NCBI GenBank assembly: GCA_905221605.1 | Contig: CAJNDS010000247.1 | Span: 315,138 to 379,137 of the forward strand | DNA from: Symbiodinium natans | Lineage: Eukaryota > Sar > Dinophyceae > Suessiales > Symbiodiniaceae | Length of the DNA: 64,000 nucleotides | Reading direction: 5' to 3' | Part shown: positions 1-11,199 of the stretch, in pieces | How positions within the stretch are numbered: position 1 is the first letter of the stretch | Layout of the letters: every line of letters starts with the position of its first letter | Notes under the pieces: generated by a model | The model's database searches: none | What the model saw: the letters and a program-made list of their open reading frames with translations, nothing else | Told to the model about the DNA's origin: nothing | Program-made: the position numbers and the translations under genes

Positions 1-369
1 TTGGGTGCTCCCAGCCACATGGTTTGAAAACCATGGATTTGATGGAAAACACTGGTTTTGCCGATGTTTTTGGGGCTCCATCCTTCAACAACATTGGTAA
101 AACCAATGTTATCCGTGATTTTCGTGATCTGAGGCTCTCTCCCAGCCAAAATTTCTCGAGGTAGTACCAGGCAACAAACTCGAATCCTGCAAATTCTCGA
201 GTACAAAAACCTCCATATAATCAATCACGCCCCAATACGCAAGACATGCCATCTATCCAAAAACTATACCTTAGCCACCATATCTCAAACAATCATCCCC
301 CGATAAGCAAAACCTAATATCTATACTAAACACTGTACCTTAGCAACATATCTTAAGACATCACGCCCT
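1..369. other. AT-rich sequence without recognised gene
   Basis: No open frame of coding character and no repeat unit that I can define. It leads into the AT-rich minisatellite that begins near 370. Confidence 0.5.
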
Positions 370-1275
370 AAGGCTCCTACAAATTTAATAAGGTTCCTAT
401 CAATTTAAACAGGATTCTTATTCATGTTACTGGGATTCGCATAGGGTTCTCATTAATTCTACAGGATTCCTATTGGATTAGGCTCATATTAGTTTAGTAG
501 GATTCCTATCAGTTCTTGTTTTTGGATTCTATTGTTTTTTCTTTCGGCCTGTTGGTTCCTATTGATTGTAGAAAGATTCCTTCTCGTTTTAATAGGGTTC
601 CTGTGAATTGTAATTCGGGGTCTTTTTGATTTGTTAAGGGTTGCATTCATTTTAGTAGGCTTCCTTCCTATTGACTGTTGTCCGGTTCCGATAAGTCAAT
701 AGAAGATTCCTATTTATCTTCATAGGATTCCAGAAAAAGTTTCATAGAGTTCCGAATTATTAATGAGGCTCCTATTGTTTTGTAATAAGAGTCCTATAAA
801 TTTAATCAGTTTCTTATTCATGTTAATGAGGTTCGTGTTAATATTAAAGGGGATCTCATTCACTTTCAAGGGATTCCTATGGTTTAGACTCATGTTCATT
901 TTAATCGGGTTCGTTGTTATTTTTCTAAAGGTTCACATTTTCTTTACAGGAGTCCGATTGGTTCCTATGTAACAGGATTCCTGTTAATTCTACGAGGATT
1001 CTCATAAGCTTATGAGGAGCCTCCAATTCATTTTAAGAGGCTTCCTATTGACTTTACGGCGCCGATTAATTTGAAACAGGGTTCCTATGGATTCAAATAG
1101 AGGATTCCCATTGTTGTTTATAGGATTCCATAAAGTTGTCCCATTTGTTTTAGTAAAGCTCCTACACATTTAATAAGATTCCTATCAATTTAAGTAGGGT
1201 TCTTTTTCATTTGAACCCCATTTATTAAATTTGATCGGAACCCTATTCGAATCAATTGGATTCCTATTTAAACTC
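370..1275. repeat. degenerate AT-rich minisatellite (AGGATTCCTAT-type)
   Basis: The words AGGATTCCTATT, AGGGTTCCTAT and AGGCTCCTATT recur every 20 to 30 bases, separated by short T/A-rich linkers such as TTTAATA. Copies are diverged and unequal in length, so this is an old tandem array rather than a young satellite. The 69-codon open frame at 763-972 is a by-product of the repeat. No gene is seen here. Confidence 0.6.
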
Positions 1276-1448
1276 ACAGCATGCAATCCACGAGCAAATT
1301 GTTCAGGTCACTTCTGCTAGAATTAATTGTTATGGGAGCTGCCCAAAAAAATAAAACGACCGCGCGTTGCGGGATCTTGGGGGGAGGGGAGAGACAGGGA
1401 GAAATACAGAATATTCAGCCCAAAAGGGTAGGTACATGGGGGGGTAGC

Positions 1449-1573
1449 ATATATATATATATATATATATATGGTAGCATGTATATATATACATACACAT
1501 ATACATATACATATACATATACATATGTATATACATGCACATGTATATATGTATGTGTATATATATGTATATG
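1449..1573. repeat. (TA)n / (ATACAT)n microsatellite
   Basis: A pure TA run is followed by ATACAT and GTATAT hexamer runs. Short open frames rich in Tyr, Ile and His on both strands are by-products of the repeat. Confidence 0.9.
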
Positions 1574-4500
1574 AAATGTGGGAAGCGTTGAGCCAATCTC
1601 TGCAGAGCCGAAGGTCTTGCTATCGGAACGCTTCTTCAACAACCTGGATACTTATCCAGTGCACCCTTTGACCCAGGACAGGTCTGAATGCACACTACGC
1701 TGCAAAAGCAGTCCCACACCGCATGCAGGCATCATGGTGCTTGGTCGAGCTCGACGCACTGAACCTTGCGAAGGGCTTGTTCGGAGCTCAGATGGTGATG
1801 AGAGCACACGAAGCGAAACCCAAGCAATCCCAGAAGCGGGCGAGAAACAGCTACCAGTAGCAAAACGCAGAGTGCAGCACTGGCCCCTTGTCGAGGAGGC
1901 AGGAGTTGCCCGGTGACGAGCCCACTCAAGGCTTCGGATGTTTATGGTAATACCATAAATATTAACATGACATTAACAAATAGTACCATGAAAAGTACAA
2001 TAATCGAATATCAGAACAACAAAACTTTAAAAGTTCAAGACTAGAGCAGTTGAACAATGGAACAATCTAGTCACATAAGAGGTTGATAAAGTAATCGTAC
2101 ACTGCAAGAATAGTAGAAAATCATACAATCTTATAAGAAGACATTCCAAAAGCAGCTAACCATGTAGCAACATTCATTCAAAATAATTGCATATTCATCT
2201 GTGAGTTGATGGGTCAAGGAAAGGCTTGGCCTCCCCCGTGTGTGTGTGGGCAATTTGCAACATAAACACAGGTGTCATGTGATGGAGAGAGCGCAAAGCC
2301 CCTGTATTCCTTCCTACATTCAGAGAGGGTTGTGTGGGCACACCTCAGTTACTGCTTTTGTTTCAGGCATTCGCCAACGTTTCTTTGTGAGTCAACCTCT
2401 CATCCGCCTTTCCATGAGACCCGTAAAAGAAATCTTACGAGGTATATGCAATGAGCTCATTTGCGTGTGAATGGAGATAACAAGCAAAGCAATGAATGTA
2501 TGAATGAAGTGTGCGGCTCCGTTGAATTATCTTGGTAGGCCGCAGGAATACAACGAACATTTGGGCTCTTATTCATGGTACTTTATGGAGCTCCTATGGT
2601 TATTAATTATAGTATTACACACGGCCCCCAGTATGATTGAATAGAACGGCTTCTGGTCGCTAGTATATTTGGTATAAGCTTCATGGGCCCGTGTACTATA
2701 CCTTTTGGGCCCATTATTGCACTTTGTTTAACAGGCCCTTTGTATCTTCTTTTTATCACGAATAAAGAACTTGTAATCAGAAAAGCTCAGGCATAGCGAG
2801 AGTTCCGAAGTTATTTCCTTGCCCACTAGAACCAATATGTGGGGAGTATCGCTATGGAGCTCTTGCTTGGGTATTAGACACTGTGTGTCTGTGTATGTGT
2901 TGTTGACATTCCGTTTTTACAGAGTGGTTCAAACAGCACCTCACCTCACATCCCATCCGCCCCGCCAACCTCCTCATACCAAATCACCACCACGCAACCT
3001 TGACAGTCGTACATTTTTTAAACCGTCTTGCATACAAAAGTAAAAGGCACTGTCGCGTCTAGCAAGACGGCACATCGGCTTTCACGAGGAGGCTTTTGGT
3101 CGCTTAGAATTGACCCCTTCAGCCCTACATGCTTCCTTCCTGTCTTGCACTCAAAACATCCCATGAACCCCACAATACCCTACAAGCCCTATACAAACCT
3201 GTAAACCTGTTCTGGACGAGGCTTCCCAGAGGGGCGCTTTGCCATGAGGAGGGTCTTCGAAAGGCTGGAGGCAGCGGAGCGCCGTGTGGCTGTGAGTTTA
3301 GGGTCTTCAGGACTTAGAGACTTAGAGTCATATGCCTCTGAATGATGTCGGGCTGGGTTCGACATGATTGGGCTTCAGGGCGTGGGAATTGAGGAATGCC
3401 CTCAGGAAACTGAACCCTTGACTCGCTTCCAAATCCTTCATGATCCGTCAGCCAAAGCTGTGGGGTGCCCCCTCCCGAGGACCTCAACAGCCGAAGTCCT
3501 TTCACGCCTACTCAGTCGGACGCCAAGACACCAGAAAGCTGCCAAAGCATGGGCCAAATCGTTCTGCTTCAAGGAGATGCCACGTCCAGCAGCTAATCCG
3601 GGCCCGCTGGCTCAGGGAACGCCCCGTGTGCAGGACCATGACACTATGCAACTATGCATGGCGTCTCGCGTCTCATGTCGCTGATAGCCACAGCACGACC
3701 TTCCGTGCCATCTCAAGCCACTACCTTAAGGCGTATAGATATCGATTCGAGTTGGACTACGGCTTGCTGCCCCAGAAGGCCAGCACGGCATGCAGTAGCC
3801 CGTTTGTTTTCAAGGAGGCAGAGCCAGCCCCTTGAAAAGTTGCAGGTGAAATCCTTCTGCAAGTCTCAGTTTGACGTCTCAAATTCTGTGGCACTGCCCT
3901 CAGAAGGCTAACAATGTAACAAGGTCACCTGAGCTCTGTGCCTCTGAAGTCCTTTCGCGGAAGGTGTCTTCTGTGGCTTGGTCGTAACAAGCAGCGGGCT
4001 GATTGCGAGCCGGTGGTGCAACTCCCCAAAGTCAAAAGTGCGAGTCGGCCGTGATGCCTGGGGTCCCTGCAAGATTTGCCCCGAGCAGATGAGTTCGCCT
4101 GGCCACCGGAGCTTTTAATTGGCTTTGAAGCCATGAAAGCGCATGAAGACAGTTCGATTCCTCCACGGCATGCATAGCAGGCATAGCACATTCAGACTGT
4201 CGAACTCCTGCGAGGGATGCAGTGCCACTCCCACGCACTGTAGCCATTGAGCCAGTATAACATAGCTCTGTTCTGGCTGGGCGCACAGTGACGCGACACG
4301 GCGCTGGCATGTGTTCATGCTCGGAAATGGCCGTTTCGAAGTGTCGCCGCTTTTTCCCGGGTGCTCTGCTGCCTCTACTGCCAGAAGCTTACGGCATGCG
4401 ATATCCCCGATTCCCGTGATGGCAAGTCTGATATAACGACCTTGTGCCGCTTGTGCCAGGTCGGCATCTTGTGCAGGCCTGAGAAACTGCCAGTTGCCTT

Positions 4501-5064
4501 GGACTGCTGGGACTGACGTGACGTGGGGAACCTGACATGATCTCACATGAGAACACCCATAGAACACCCATTCTACGCCACGCGCTTCAATTCTGGTCCT
4601 CACAACACCCTGAGCTGCATGGCCCGGCGCTCCCCTGGAGCTGCTCCGCACATGTGAATGAGTGAGCATGACTGAACCATATGAGAGACTTCGGGAAAGA
4701 AACTCCCAGGCTTGATGCTGTCGGCAGCACAAAGCAATCGGAGCCAAGGCACCCATTCGAGCATCCTAGCACTCCACTTAGCCGTTGGGCAAGCCCCTGG
4801 CGGTAGTCTGGCGCAGGTGCTATCACAGAAGAGCTTCAACAGCGCTTTGACCGCATCAAGGCGCGGGTGAAGTAGACGAAGTCGTTCTTCCGTGTCACAC
4901 TACATGTGGTGAATGATAAGGGCATGGAGACTTGCACAATGAGCTGCTAACATGCGCCAACGAAGCTGAGCTGCTCAGGAGCTGATGGAACAAAGCGACG
5001 ACGTGAGTCCTGCAGAAGTTGTTTGGCAGCCTGCGCTTGTTCCTCTGTGTCACGGATGTCACAG
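1574..5064. other. no recognisable gene
   Basis: I read both strands and saw no exon I would defend. The longest frame (about 213 codons, - strand, 4115-4756) has no domain-like composition and no convincing splice context. 1,925-2,200 is AT-rich. Confidence 0.4.
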
Positions 5065-5350
5065 CAGGATGATGCTGAGCTCCGCAGCAACTTCTCGGAG
5101 ATTGAGAAGCAGCTGGAGGTGCCAACATGTGCCGGCATGTACCAGTCGTTCTCGTTGCGCCCGGTCGACGAAACATACAAGAAATGACAGCATGTCCAGG
5201 AGCTGAAACGGGGGAAAGTGAGCTTGGAAGAGGCGAAGGAGCAGCTGGACAGGCAAGGGCTAAGGAACATCCACGCTCTCAGAATTGGCCTCCGTGGTGC
5301 TATCATCCGTACGCAGAAAAAATCCCACCTTCAGGGGCCACCCTTATGCG
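5065..5350 (+). pseudogene. decayed coiled-coil exon with in-frame TGA
   Basis: The frame starting just after an AG acceptor (5062-5064) reads a charged, helical peptide (QDDAELRSNFSEIEKQLEV, then LKRGKVSLEEAKEQLDRQGL) to a GC-type donor at 5351. It is broken once, by TGA at 5185-5187, with good coding character on both sides in the same frame. Heptad-like spacing of Leu, Ile and Val suggests a coiled coil. The simplest reading is a nonsense mutation in a former exon; a recoded stop is possible but unsupported. It is the leftmost of several + strand exon-like pieces up to 8.4 kb. Function unknown. Confidence 0.5.
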
Positions 5351-5462
5351 GCAAGTTTCGCTGACACCCGAAGCCCTGATCTCTTCATGGGTTCACTCGC
5401 CAGGATAGACCCTACCCCTCAGCCTAAGCCCCTTAATCCCTCCGCAAAAGACCTCAGCTCTG

Positions 5463-5488
5463 AACCCTAAACCCTAAACCCTAAACCC
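5463..5488. repeat. interstitial telomere-like repeat (CCCTAAA)
   Basis: Three to four perfect CCCTAAA units just downstream of the 5.0-5.35 kb exon-like piece, probably intronic. Confidence 0.85.
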
Positions 5489-5810
5489 CCGAAAGGGCGC
5501 CTTGGGCCAGGTCTCGCGAGCATCTGGACCACGCCGCGGACTCAGGGCTGAGGCATTTTAGGTTGATGTGACCTTGAGCCAGGCTCATTATTTAAGTATA
5601 GGGAAGGAGAGTTTTCCCTGGAAGTTTATTGAGGAGGATCTAGGTTTTTGGGGGTTTAGGGGATGTTTCGGGCTTCGGGATTTTCAGAGATGTTTAAGTT
5701 GTTTTTGCCAAGTTCGCGAAGCGCCTGGTGGAATTCCAGGCTGATGCCGCCTGGACAGCCACCTGCACAGCTCTCAGCTTCACCTCGCCAGTTCTCCCAA
5801 TCGTGGTCCC

Positions 5811-5842
5811 CCTAAACCCTAAACCCCTAAACCCTAAACCCT
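5811..5842. repeat. interstitial telomere-like repeat (CCCTAAA)
   Basis: Four units, one with an extra C. It faces the TTTAGGG array at 5937 in the opposite orientation, with under 100 bases between them. Confidence 0.85.
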
Positions 5843-5936
5843 TTCGGGGTCCCCTGAAGAGATGGGCCCGTGTTTACCAGAAAGGCGCAAAAAGGTAGGA
5901 GCTGATTTGTTGTTGCGAAGTCACTCTCATGGTCGG

Positions 5937-5965
5937 TTTAGGGTTTAGGGTTTAGGGTTTAGGGT
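5937..5965. repeat. interstitial telomere-like repeat (TTTAGGG)
   Basis: Four TTTAGGG units, inverted relative to the array at 5811-5842. Confidence 0.85.
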
Positions 5966-6483
5966 CCTAGGGAAAACTGGGGCCTTTCACTTGTAAGGCC
6001 CTCCAAAACTTCTCTGGATGCTAAGGTTTTGCCCTAGCGACAGAGACGCTGGGCGGCAGGTTAACCAAAGAGATCATGACCAGCCTTGAGCGCCGAACTT
6101 TGCTTCTTCAGACCGGGGGGGGAGGGAGGGGGGCAAAGTCTGAAGGAATTGGGCTCGTCTTGAAACACTTCGTGTCCAAGGGTTCTCAGGGTTTGGGTAT
6201 GAACGGGTATGAACTGCTAGGGTTTTGGAATTCTTGCGCTTGGTGAACAATGGCCTTTGCATGCTCTAAGTCTTTCAGCCAGATTGCGGTATCGGTGCAA
6301 GCCTGTCTCGACGATGCACGTGGTGGGACTTACAAATTTTCCGCTCGCTGCCATCTCTGCTGAGTAACTCAGGCGTCTTGCTGCTAACGATTTGCCAGCT
6401 GAAGAGGCGCAGCTTTATGAGGCCTAGCAGGACAGGTTGGGTTCTGGACGCTTGCTTCCTCGCAAGCTGAAGTTCCACTGCAG

Positions 6484-6585
6484 CGCGTCGCTGTTGACGG
6501 GCAGGCTGCAGAGATGCCGCTGTTTCGTATGGCCAACGTGTGCATGCAGAAGAGAGCAGAAGGAGGCGGATCTGCATTGGGGACA
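6484..6585 (+). CDS. candidate exon, unknown protein
   Basis: Thirty-four codons lie between a CTGCAG acceptor and a GT donor (ACA|GTGCAA) and read a plausible protein segment (RVAVDGQAAEMPLFRMANV). They are on the + strand, like the pieces at 5.1, 7.0 and 8.2 kb, and may belong to the same decayed or multi-exon gene. No domain recognised. Confidence 0.4.
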
Positions 6586-6960
6586 GTGCAAAATGCCTAG
6601 AGGAGCACCCTTAGATTGAGCCAAATTCCTGGTTGTCTGCTGGGGATTGCTGGGGTGTTCCAAGAGTGGGCTGAACCGAGCATGCTGAAAGCCTGGCAAG
6701 TCGGGTTTTCGTCACTGGCCTCTCAATTTGTCAACTTCGGTAGTATTGCCCGAAGCGGTCGATCATCTACAGCATGGTGGATGTTACGCACTCGAGCGAG
6801 TCACGAAAGCTACGACAGCGGACTGCAAGCGTGGCAAGCCTACCTTGTTTCAACACCATCCACTCAAACCCTGGAGTCCTGGAGATGCATCACAAGAAAA
6901 AGGCCGTGTAGCTCTTGAAGCTTCCGCGCATGTCAATTTCCGCCATTGGGCTGCGTTCAG

Positions 6961-7050
6961 GTGAAACTTCCACGCTGGCCCTCGAACTGTTGCAGCAGGT
7001 CAAGGCGGCCATGAAAAGAGGCCCTCTGGTGACTTTGTCGGACGTTGCCG
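6961..7050 (+). CDS. candidate exon, unknown helical protein
   Basis: After a TTCAG acceptor the frame reads ETSTLALELLQQVKAAMK and then RGPLVTLSDVA, up to a GC-type donor (G|GCATGG). A helical segment followed by a turn is clear, but no family was recognised. The same frame meets a stop 21 bases after the proposed donor, which supports a splice there. The + orientation agrees with its neighbours. Confidence 0.45.
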
Positions 7051-7523
7051 GCATGGCGCATGAGACTTGAAAGGCAAGAGGCCACCGAAGATGCCACAAG
7101 CTGGCTTCCCAGGGTTCCCAAGCCAAGAGTGCGAAGAAACGACTCGGAGTATGGGAGCCTGGGTAGCCTGGGCTTGTCCCAGGCATGGGTGAACTTCGCG
7201 GAGAGTGCTCTCGGCATGCCTTGCAGGGTGTTCTGCCGTTTCTACCTGTGATGCCTTTTCCTTCTTGGGCGTCAGTTAGGCGAAGATGCTGCTGTGCAGG
7301 CGCCCAACCTCCAGCTTGCGTTAGGCTGCATTCTGACCGTCCCATGCGCGTCTTGCAGGTGCGCGAACAATCCAAGAGGCAATGGGACCTGATGAAGATT
7401 CAGGCGACATCTTGAGGGGACGAAGCAGTTTAGAGAGCCAAAGGGCTGAACAAAATGTCTAGAATTGGCACCCTGAAGAGCAGTGATGCGCACCATCCTG
7501 TTCACCCCATAGCCGCTAGCCCG

Positions 7524-7557
7524 CCTAAACCCTAAACCCTAAACCATAAACCCTAAA
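7524..7557. repeat. interstitial telomere-like repeat (CCCTAAA)
   Basis: Four units, one altered to CCATAAA. It faces the opposite-strand array at 7648. Confidence 0.85.
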
Positions 7558-7647
7558 ATGCAAAAAGGCCGACGTTGCCGTCAAGAACAACCACTGGACG
7601 AATCGAGGCCCACCTTTGCTCGATCCCCGGTACCAGAAGCAAAGGTT

Positions 7648-7792
7648 CAGGGTTTAGGGTTTAGGGTTCAGGGTTTAGGGTTTAGAGTTTTAGGGTCTAG
7701 GTTTTTAGGGTTTTAGGTTTAGGGTTCAGGGTTTAGGGTTTAGAGTTTTAGGGTTTAGGTTTTTAGGGTTTTAGGGTTTAGGGTTTAGGGCA
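7648..7792. repeat. interstitial telomere-like repeat (TTTAGGG), degenerate
   Basis: About 145 bases of TTTAGGG with TTTAGAG, TTCAGGG and TTTTAGG variants. A block of roughly 55 bases is itself repeated twice inside it, so the array grew by duplication of a degenerate segment. Confidence 0.85.
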
Positions 7793-8214
7793 AATCCCCT
7801 TTTCATGCCCGCGCTTGCACGACTCTGGGGGGTTTTGCCCAAGGTTCTTCCTGGTCTTCGCGCTCCCAGCTGCAACCTCAGCTGCTGCACTTCATTCTTT
7901 GTATGGCGGGGGCTTGGGTCAAGTCCTTGCTGGCATCTTCACCTTTGTGACATGGGCGTTCTTCCTTTTTATCAATTGATCCTTATTGTCTTCAGCAATC
8001 TACAGACGCTCCCAAGCGGGTACTGCTGTGATCTTAAATGTTTGGGCTGCTGTGTACAAAGGCTCACATGTTGGGTCGCGGCCCCCCTTGCGAGCATTGT
8101 AGCACGTGAGCCATTGCGTCCGAGCGACTGCGTCTGGCACTTGCACTCTTCCTCAGCATGTGCTCCATGTCTGGCTGAGTTACCACTCTACTACCTGGTT
8201 GACTGGTTGCTGAG

Positions 8215-8433
8215 GAGACTTGGGAGTCAGAGCTCAAGAAAGTAGCAGCTGCAGAATGCCTCAGTTACTGAAGTCTTGGCCGATGCAGGAAATGGCGGAC
8301 GCGAAAAGCTGAGGTGGAAGCAGACGCAAAGAAGGCACTTGACTGCATTGGGCAGACTGGCATGTCAAGTTGATGTTGACAGGATGAGAAGGAGAAGCCT
8401 TCACCAAAGAAAGAGTCCAAGAAACAGAAATGA
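8215..8433 (+). pseudogene. decayed lysine-rich coding fragment
   Basis: One + strand frame reads ETWESELKKVAAAECLS, EVEADAKKALDCIGQTGM and DEKEKPSPKKESKKQK, separated by in-frame stops at short distances that leave no room for introns. The charged, helical composition matches the 5.1-kb piece. I take it as the broken 3' part of the same former gene. Confidence 0.4.
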
Positions 8434-9469
8434 ACGCACGAAGTGCTTCATCCTCCTAAAATTGGGGGACTAAAGACAAGCCGCCCAAAGTTGGATGGAG
8501 AGGTGGTTCGAATACAAAATGAAATACAGAAGTTTTTGCTAGCAAATGGTGTGTCTGATTTAATGCACACGCTTACTCAGAAGATTCTTATTTGAGCATT
8601 GATCTAAAGGTCCTTGCATGTGCTTGTAGGCTTTTACTCAAAAGGGTTTGAATCTGCAAGACAGCATGCGAATGCCTTGATGGCCAAGCAAAAACCCATC
8701 CACGAGAGTTGCGTTTCACAGATTTGCAGTACTGAAGTTTAGACAAGCAGGGAATCCCAGTATGGATCGTAAAGCAATTGGATCCCCTGGATATAAGGAT
8801 CCCGCCAAGGCATTGCTAGAACTGGAGGGTGTTGCTCGAGCGATAGAAATCGGCACAGGTTACGAGCATGTCTCACCAATTATTTTGTCGTCTTGCCAAT
8901 ACTTTTAAATACGAAAGAACATTTTAACGAAAACAATTGGTTTGGATTTGATTCTCGAATGGATTGTCATTTGAGATTGGATTATCATCAAATGGATGGG
9001 CGCCAAATTCGTGAAATTTTTTCGAAGAGAATGATGACGATGAACTAATGTGGTCTTCAGGTATGATTCAGGTATGACTTCTGTAATTTATGGGTTATTG
9101 ATATTTGTATTTAATCGATTAGATTCAATTTGTTTTGAGGATTAAGATGATATCGAAGAAAGATAATAAAATTGAGGATTTCTCTTTCAAGAATTTTAAA
9201 AGAAATAGAAAAAGAATGGTATTATAAGAAATGAATATGAATTTTTTATTGGGGAATGAATTTTGCATTATTGGTAAATCGATTATTATCTGAAAAAATT
9301 CATATTATCTAGGATTTGGAAATTTTAAATACAAATGATTAAGACCCGTATTTTGTTTCTCTATATCGTTCAGTCGTTAAAAAGATATTGTTTTTTAGGA
9401 ATGGCTCGCACGAATATCTTTTATGTATTCGTCTTTCGGATTATTAGAAAAATTTTGTTATTTATATCA

Positions 9470-10820
9470 ATTTAATATTTAATCGAAAATGAATCTTAGC
9501 ATTCGAAAGATTTTGATCTTGATTTTATTTTGGATCTTATATTGAAATTTATTCTAAAGATTGAGGGGTTGATTTGATTTTGAATTTGATTTCGGAATCT
9601 ATTCTAAAGATTGTGATCTTGATTATAGATTTAATTTTATATCGATATCTATTTTAAAGATTATGATTTTGATTGCATATTGAATTCTAGAGAGGGTAGT
9701 TGATTATTTTATTTCTTGGAAGAACAATTGAATGGATGGGGGAATGGAATTTCAATATTTAATTTCTGAGATGATTACGATCGAATAAAAAGACGATTCG
9801 GGAATGATGGGGATGAGGGTCGCAAAAGAAAATATGATTTCGGTTTTGAATCCCGTCTTATTTGATCAATAGATTATTATTTGTGTTTTTCAGGGTTCTT
9901 ATATCCTTGTCTAATCGAGAGAATATGGATTTTATTTGTTCGGTTTTCGAATATTTTGTTTTCCGAGATCTAAAATGAAATTATTCATTCTATGTAATAG
10001 ATTTAGGATCTTTCTTTATATTTGAATCAAATATTCAGATTTGTATCCAAATAAAATTCTTAAATTTTCTTGATCATGGATTGATCTTTCTTTCATTTCT
10101 ATTCATATTCTTAATCGAAAGATCATGATTATGATCTTTCTTTGAATTCTAATAGTTTTCCCAAAAAAATAATAGTGAGATTCTTCAATAAATTCTATTT
10201 GAAAAATTAAATTCATATCCAATCACCAGAATAAATTCTTGATCTTTCTTTGATTTCTATCTTAATATCGTATTAAAGATCTTCTTGAATTCTTCTTAAA
10301 TTTCCAAAAAAGATCGAATATTGATATTCTTCTATGAATTCCATCCTTAGATCCAATCGAAAGATCATGATTTTGATCTTTTTTTGAATTCTATCCAAAA
10401 ACCCAAAAGATCGAATATGGATTTGATTCTTTCCATCTTAATATCTAATCAAAAGATCTTGAATTTGGATGTTCCATGAATTCCATCCTATTATCCAATC
10501 AAGAAAAGATCATGATTTGGATCTTTTCTTGAATATCATATCCATTCAAAAGATCGATCATTATCTTTTCTTGAATCCTCTCCTAAGATCTAATCCAAAG
10601 ATCATTTTCTCTTATTTGAATTGCAGATTATTATCCAATCGAAAGACCATGATCTTGATCTTTCCTTGAATATTATCTTATTATTCGAAAGATTATGATC
10701 TTAATCTATCTCTTCCTTGAATTCCGCCCGAATATCTAAATACAAGATCGGATATGATCTAAATGCCTCCATGAATCTCGATCAATTATTCGAACGAAAG
10801 ATCATCATCGGAAAATCTCA
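9470..10820. repeat. degenerate minisatellite with quasi-palindromic unit
   Basis: A unit of roughly 45-50 bases recurs: AATCGAAAGATCATGAT, then TTGATCTTTCTTTGAATTC, then a linker. Clear copies start near 10,117, 10,352, 10,635 and 10,683, with weaker ones from 9,470. The core AAAGATCATGATCTTGATC is nearly its own reverse complement, so each unit could fold into a hairpin. Copies differ mainly by substitutions. Confidence 0.6.
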
Positions 10821-11199
10821 AATATATAATCATTTCATCCAAATCATATATATATATATATTCACGAAAAAAAAAATATATATATATATATCAATTAAAT
10901 TAAAATATTGGGGAAGATATGCCTAGGAATCAGTTTTTATGGGAAGAAAAAGAACCGACATCTATATATATATATATATATCAATATATTAGCGGATTCT
11001 ATGCCTCATATTTGCCCTGTCCTTGGTTATGTCCACCATATCGGTCGTGATGAAATTGGATTTCTTTCGTCTGATATTATGAGGATTCATATTGATCTCC
11101 ATTTGGATCATGAATTATATGATTCAATATCCGAGGATTAGATATTCAAAATTTGACGGTAAATCTATCTTTGGCGTCGTTCATGTTCGGCAGCCCGAC

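Noticed and set aside
4115-4756. 213-codon - strand frame
   Set aside because: No domain-like pattern, no splice context, and against the + orientation of the nearest coding fragments. Kept out for lack of support.
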